Source: JAHFUI01 sp041485905 (GTDB taxonomy: Bacteria; Acidobacteriota; Vicinamibacteria; Vicinamibacterales; CAVVIG01). From it: a stretch of 32,370 bases of DNA. The stretch lies in the NCBI GenBank assembly GCA_041485905.1, contig JBGPKK010000039.1:1-32370 (forward strand). Direction: 5' to 3'. Within the stretch, counting starts at the first letter, position 1. Each line of letters starts with the position of its first letter. Shown piece by piece: positions 30,086 to 32,370 of the stretch. A model generated the notes under the pieces. The model made no database searches, was not told where the DNA came from, and saw only the letters and a list, made by a program, of their open reading frames with translations. Made by a program: the position numbers and the translations under genes.

Positions 30086-32086
30086 TCAGCGCACGCGCGT
30101 CCCTGGCGGGGGCGGTTCTTCGAACGAGATCAGCGTGGGCTTGCCGCCTTCTGGGCTCGCCGCCAGCACCATCCCGTTCGATTCGACGCCCATCAGCGTC
30201 GCGGGCTGCAGGTTGAACACGATCACCACGGTGCGGCCGACGAGCGCATCCGGCTCGTACGCGTCTGCGATTCCCGCCACGACCGTCCGCTGCTCGGTGC
30301 CGACATCAACCTGCAGCTTGATGAGTTTTTTCGACTTCGGGACCCGTTCGGCGGCGAGCACCTTCGCGACACGCAGCTCCACGTTCATGAAGTCGTCGAT
30401 GGTGATGCGCGAAGGACCGGGTGCTGGGTGCTCGGTGCCGGGTGCTCCGTGCTGGGTGCCGGTGCTGGGTGCTGGGTGCTGGGTGCCCGGTGCTGATGGA
30501 GCGACCGGGGATTCTGGAGGCCGCGCCCCTGGTGATGGCGCGTCCGGCGGTATGGGATTGTCAGTCATCGTTGTCGTCTCCTTACGAGGCCAGAGTGATC
30601 CTTCTTGCACAAGCACCCGCTCGCCTTCGTTGCGCCACCGCCCGTCGCGGTCGAGCTGAAGGCCGTCGCTCGAACTGCCGACGCGGCGCAGGATCTCGGC
30701 GCTCGCGTCCGGCATGATCGGGGTCAGCAGCACGGCGGCCAGCCTGATGGCTTCGGCGACATCGAAGAGTACCTGAGTGAGCCGATCTGCGGCGCCCGGA
30801 TCCTTCGCCAGCGACCACGGGGACGTCGCGGCGATGAACTCGTTGGCCCCGTCGATCAGCCGATACGCAGCCGCGGCCCCTTCGTGCACCGCCAGCCCGT
30901 CCATCGAGCGGCGGTAATCGGCGGCGACCTGCTCGCCGAGGCGGATCAGCTGATCGGATCCGGCTCCGGTCGGCGCGAGCCGCCCCTGCCGATACCGGTT
31001 GGCCATCGCGGTCACCCGGCTGACGAGATTTCCGAGATTGTTCGCGAGATCGACGTTGTAGCGCTCGTCGTACCGCTCCCACGAGAAATCGCCGTCGCCG
31101 CCGAACGCGATTTCCTTCACCAGATACAGTCGAAGCGGATCGGCGCCGAACCGCGAGGCCGCCTCGATCGGATCAACCGTCGTCCCGAGCGTCTTGCTCA
31201 TCCGCTGACCCTTGAACGTCACAAAGCCGTGGCCGAAGACCTGGCGCGGCAGCGCGACGCCGGCGCTCATGAGCATCGCCGGCCAAATCACCGTGTGAAA
31301 CCGCGTGATGTCCTTCCCGATGATGTGGAGATCGGCCGGCCACCAGCGCTCGAACTTCTGGGGATCGGTGCCCAGTCCGACAGCCGACGCGTAGTTGATC
31401 AGGGCGTCGAACCAGACATACACGACGCTCGAGGGGTCGAACGGCAGCGGGATGCCCCAGGCCTGCCCCGCGCGGCTGACGGAAATGTCTTCCAGTCCGC
31501 TCTCGATCAGACGCAGGATCTCGTTGCGGCGCATCTCGGGCTGGAGGAACTCCGGATGCGCAGCGAAATGATCAAGCAAAGATTTCTGGTATTTGGCCAG
31601 GCGAAAGAAATAGTTCTTCTCTTTGATCCACTGCGGCGCGGTGAGGTGCAGCGGGCACTTGTTGCCGTCGACGAGATCCTTCTGCTGCTTGAACGCCTCG
31701 CAGCCGACGCAGTACCACCCCTCGTACACGCCCTCGTAAATGTCGCCCACGTCATGGATCCGCTTCGCGAGATCGGTCACTCCGGCTCTGTGCCGCGGTT
31801 CGGTCGTCCGGATGAAATCGTCGAACGACAGATTGAGATGCCGCCATGTGTCGCGGAACTCCTGCTCCATCCGATCGCAGTAGGCGAGCGGCGACACGCC
31901 TTCTTCGGTCGCTTTTCGAAACACATTCTGCGAATGCTCGTCGTTCCCCATCAGGAAGTACGTCTCGACGCCGCAGAGCCGCTTATAGCGGGCGATGACG
32001 TCCGCCACGATCTTCTCGTAAGCCGTCCCCAGGTGCGGCCGGCTGTTGACGTAATCGATGGCGGTGGTAAGGAAGAACCGGCTCAC
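30086..32086 (-). CDS. metG: Methionyl-tRNA synthetase with C-terminal tRNA-binding domain
   Basis: A 666-residue enzyme charging tRNA-Met. It has HLGT (18-21, the HIGH motif), a zinc knuckle of Cys126, Cys129, Cys144 and His147, 'RMSKT' (295-299, the KMSKS loop), the anticodon-binding helical domain (to about 490) and a C-terminal Trbp111-like OB domain (about 555-666, 'MNVELRVAKVLAAERVPKSKKLIKLQVDVG'). Between the last two lies a ~60-residue linker rich in Pro, Ala, Ser, Thr, Gly, His and Gln, part of it encoded by a heptanucleotide repeat (30421-30496) with the frame kept open. GTG 32086 overlaps the stop of larC (GTGA). Confidence 0.97.
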   Translation of the reverse strand: MSRFFLTTAIDYVNSRPHLGTAYEKIVADVIARYKRLCGVETYFLMGNDEHSQNVFRKATEEGVSPLAYCDRMEQEFRDTWRHLNLSFDDFIRTTEPRHRAGVTDLAKRIHDVGDIYEGVYEGWYCVGCEAFKQQKDLVDGNKCPLHLTAPQWIKEKNYFFRLAKYQKSLLDHFAAHPEFLQPEMRRNEILRLIESGLEDISVSRAGQAWGIPLPFDPSSVVYVWFDALINYASAVGLGTDPQKFERWWPADLHIIGKDITRFHTVIWPAMLMSAGVALPRQVFGHGFVTFKGQRMSKTLGTTVDPIEAASRFGADPLRLYLVKEIAFGGDGDFSWERYDERYNVDLANNLGNLVSRVTAMANRYRQGRLAPTGAGSDQLIRLGEQVAADYRRSMDGLAVHEGAAAAYRLIDGANEFIAATSPWSLAKDPGAADRLTQVLFDVAEAIRLAAVLLTPIMPDASAEILRRVGSSSDGLQLDRDGRWRNEGERVLVQEGSLWPRKETTTMTDNPIPPDAPSPGARPPESPVAPSAPGTQHPAPSTGTQHGAPGTEHPAPGPSRITIDDFMNVELRVAKVLAAERVPKSKKLIKLQVDVGTEQRTVVAGIADAYEPDALVGRTVVIVFNLQPATLMGVESNGMVLAASPEGGKPTLISFEEPPPPGTRVR
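30421..30496. repeat. Heptanucleotide tandem repeat inside metG
   Basis: Eleven units of the type GTGCTGG, with variants GTGCCGG, GTGCTCG, GTGCTCC and one 6-nt unit. Each three units encode seven residues, so the protein shows a seven-residue Pro/Ala/Gly/Thr/Gln/His pattern ('APGTQHP', 'APSTGTQHG', 'APGTEHP'). It sits in the linker before the tRNA-binding domain. Confidence 0.9.
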
Positions 32087-32370
32087 GTGCGATAGGCCTT
32101 CACGGCGAGCGCCTGGACTTCTTTGACCGACAGGTTGTTGACGGCCGCGAGCCGGACGCAGTCATCGAACTCCGGCGAGGCGTTGACAATGCGGCCGTCC
32201 CGCCACGCGATCTTGAACCGCACGGCGCCGACAGAGGTGTCCACCGAGACGACCTCGCGACGCAGGCATTCCCGATCGACGTCAGCATGCCGGAGCCCGA
32301 TGGTCGTCGTCTCGCGAAACACGATGTCGGCGAGCGCGGAGCGAAGCTCGGGCCGCGCCACGATGGTCAG
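32083..32370 (-). CDS. larC: LarC-family nickel insertion protein, C-terminal part
   Basis: Partial gene with the frame open at the window edge; about 95 residues are visible. 'FRETTTIGLRHADVDRECLRREVVSVDTSVGAVRFKIAW' and 'GRIVNASPEFDDCVRLAAVNNLSVKEVQALAV' match the C-terminal domain of LarC, the enzyme that inserts nickel into the pincer cofactor of lactate racemase and related enzymes. Its stop overlaps the metG start by 4 bp, so it is cotranscribed with metG and tatD. The N-terminal part lies outside; whether larA/larB/larE are near cannot be seen. Confidence 0.85.
   Translation of the reverse strand: MTIVARPELRSALADIVFRETTTIGLRHADVDRECLRREVVSVDTSVGAVRFKIAWRDGRIVNASPEFDDCVRLAAVNNLSVKEVQALAVKAYRT

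Noticed and set aside
30605..32095. 496-codon open frame on the + strand opposite metG
   Set aside because: Antisense shadow of metG, Arg/Asp/His-rich, no ribosome binding site or domain.

Overview
The window looks like chromosomal DNA from a GC-rich Acidobacteriota, most likely a Vicinamibacteria-type lineage. Reasons are a PadR repressor followed by an ADOP-type (acidobacterial duplicated orphan permease) MacB/FtsX permease, a PknB-like kinase fused to a TPR sensor, a secreted 'GKPDFSGVW'-type protein, and many 1-4 bp gene overlaps with GTG/TTG starts. The assignment is inferred from gene content; no rRNA or tRNA gene was seen.

Layout. (1) 1-6468, + strand: the distal end of a RiPP-type peptide maturation and export cluster. 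It holds the C-terminal part of a B12/radical-SAM RiPP maturase, a PpiC-related protein, a C39-peptidase ABC exporter carrying two N-terminal cyclic-nucleotide-binding-like domains, and its HlyD adaptor. No convincing precursor gene is visible. (2) 6544-9636, +: PadR and ADOP permease behind a palindromic operator. (3) 9767-12535, -: transmembrane Ser/Thr kinase with TPR region, TTG start, perfect TATAAT box 9 nt upstream. (4) 12658-16687, -: an unfamiliar cassette of a small secreted four-cysteine peptide, a terminator-like hairpin, a secreted propeller-like protein, an ABC permease, an ABC ATPase and a secreted carboxypeptidase-regulatory-like protein. The last four are joined by 4-bp overlaps, and the final junction is a 32-bp tandem triplication that creates two 11-residue mini-ORFs. 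This is my main candidate for an undescribed system. (5) 16872-19819, -: comEA-like, GspH/FimT-like pseudopilin, PilZ and an NtrC-like AAA+ regulator with a degenerate GAFTGA loop, plausibly a pilus/DNA-uptake operon. (6) 20158-22948, +: DUF2007-like protein, a shortened NHL-type protein, a secreted acidobacterial protein and a truncated metallophosphoesterase. (7) 22987-32370, -: larC (partial), metG, tatD, a long-chain polyprenyl diphosphate synthase, ligA and an orphan NtrC-type response regulator. These are followed by an unusually large RNase P RNA gene and an NAD-dependent sugar epimerase 13 nt beyond it.

How the parts work together. Region 1 would modify a peptide, cut its double-glycine leader and export it, possibly under cyclic-nucleotide control. 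Region 5 would bind and take up DNA, or otherwise serve a pilus-like machine. Regions 3 and 4 are adjacent and co-oriented, but the kinase seems to have its own promoter. Region 7 is mostly housekeeping. Heptanucleotide repeats have entered coding sequence twice (fimT-like leader and the metG linker).
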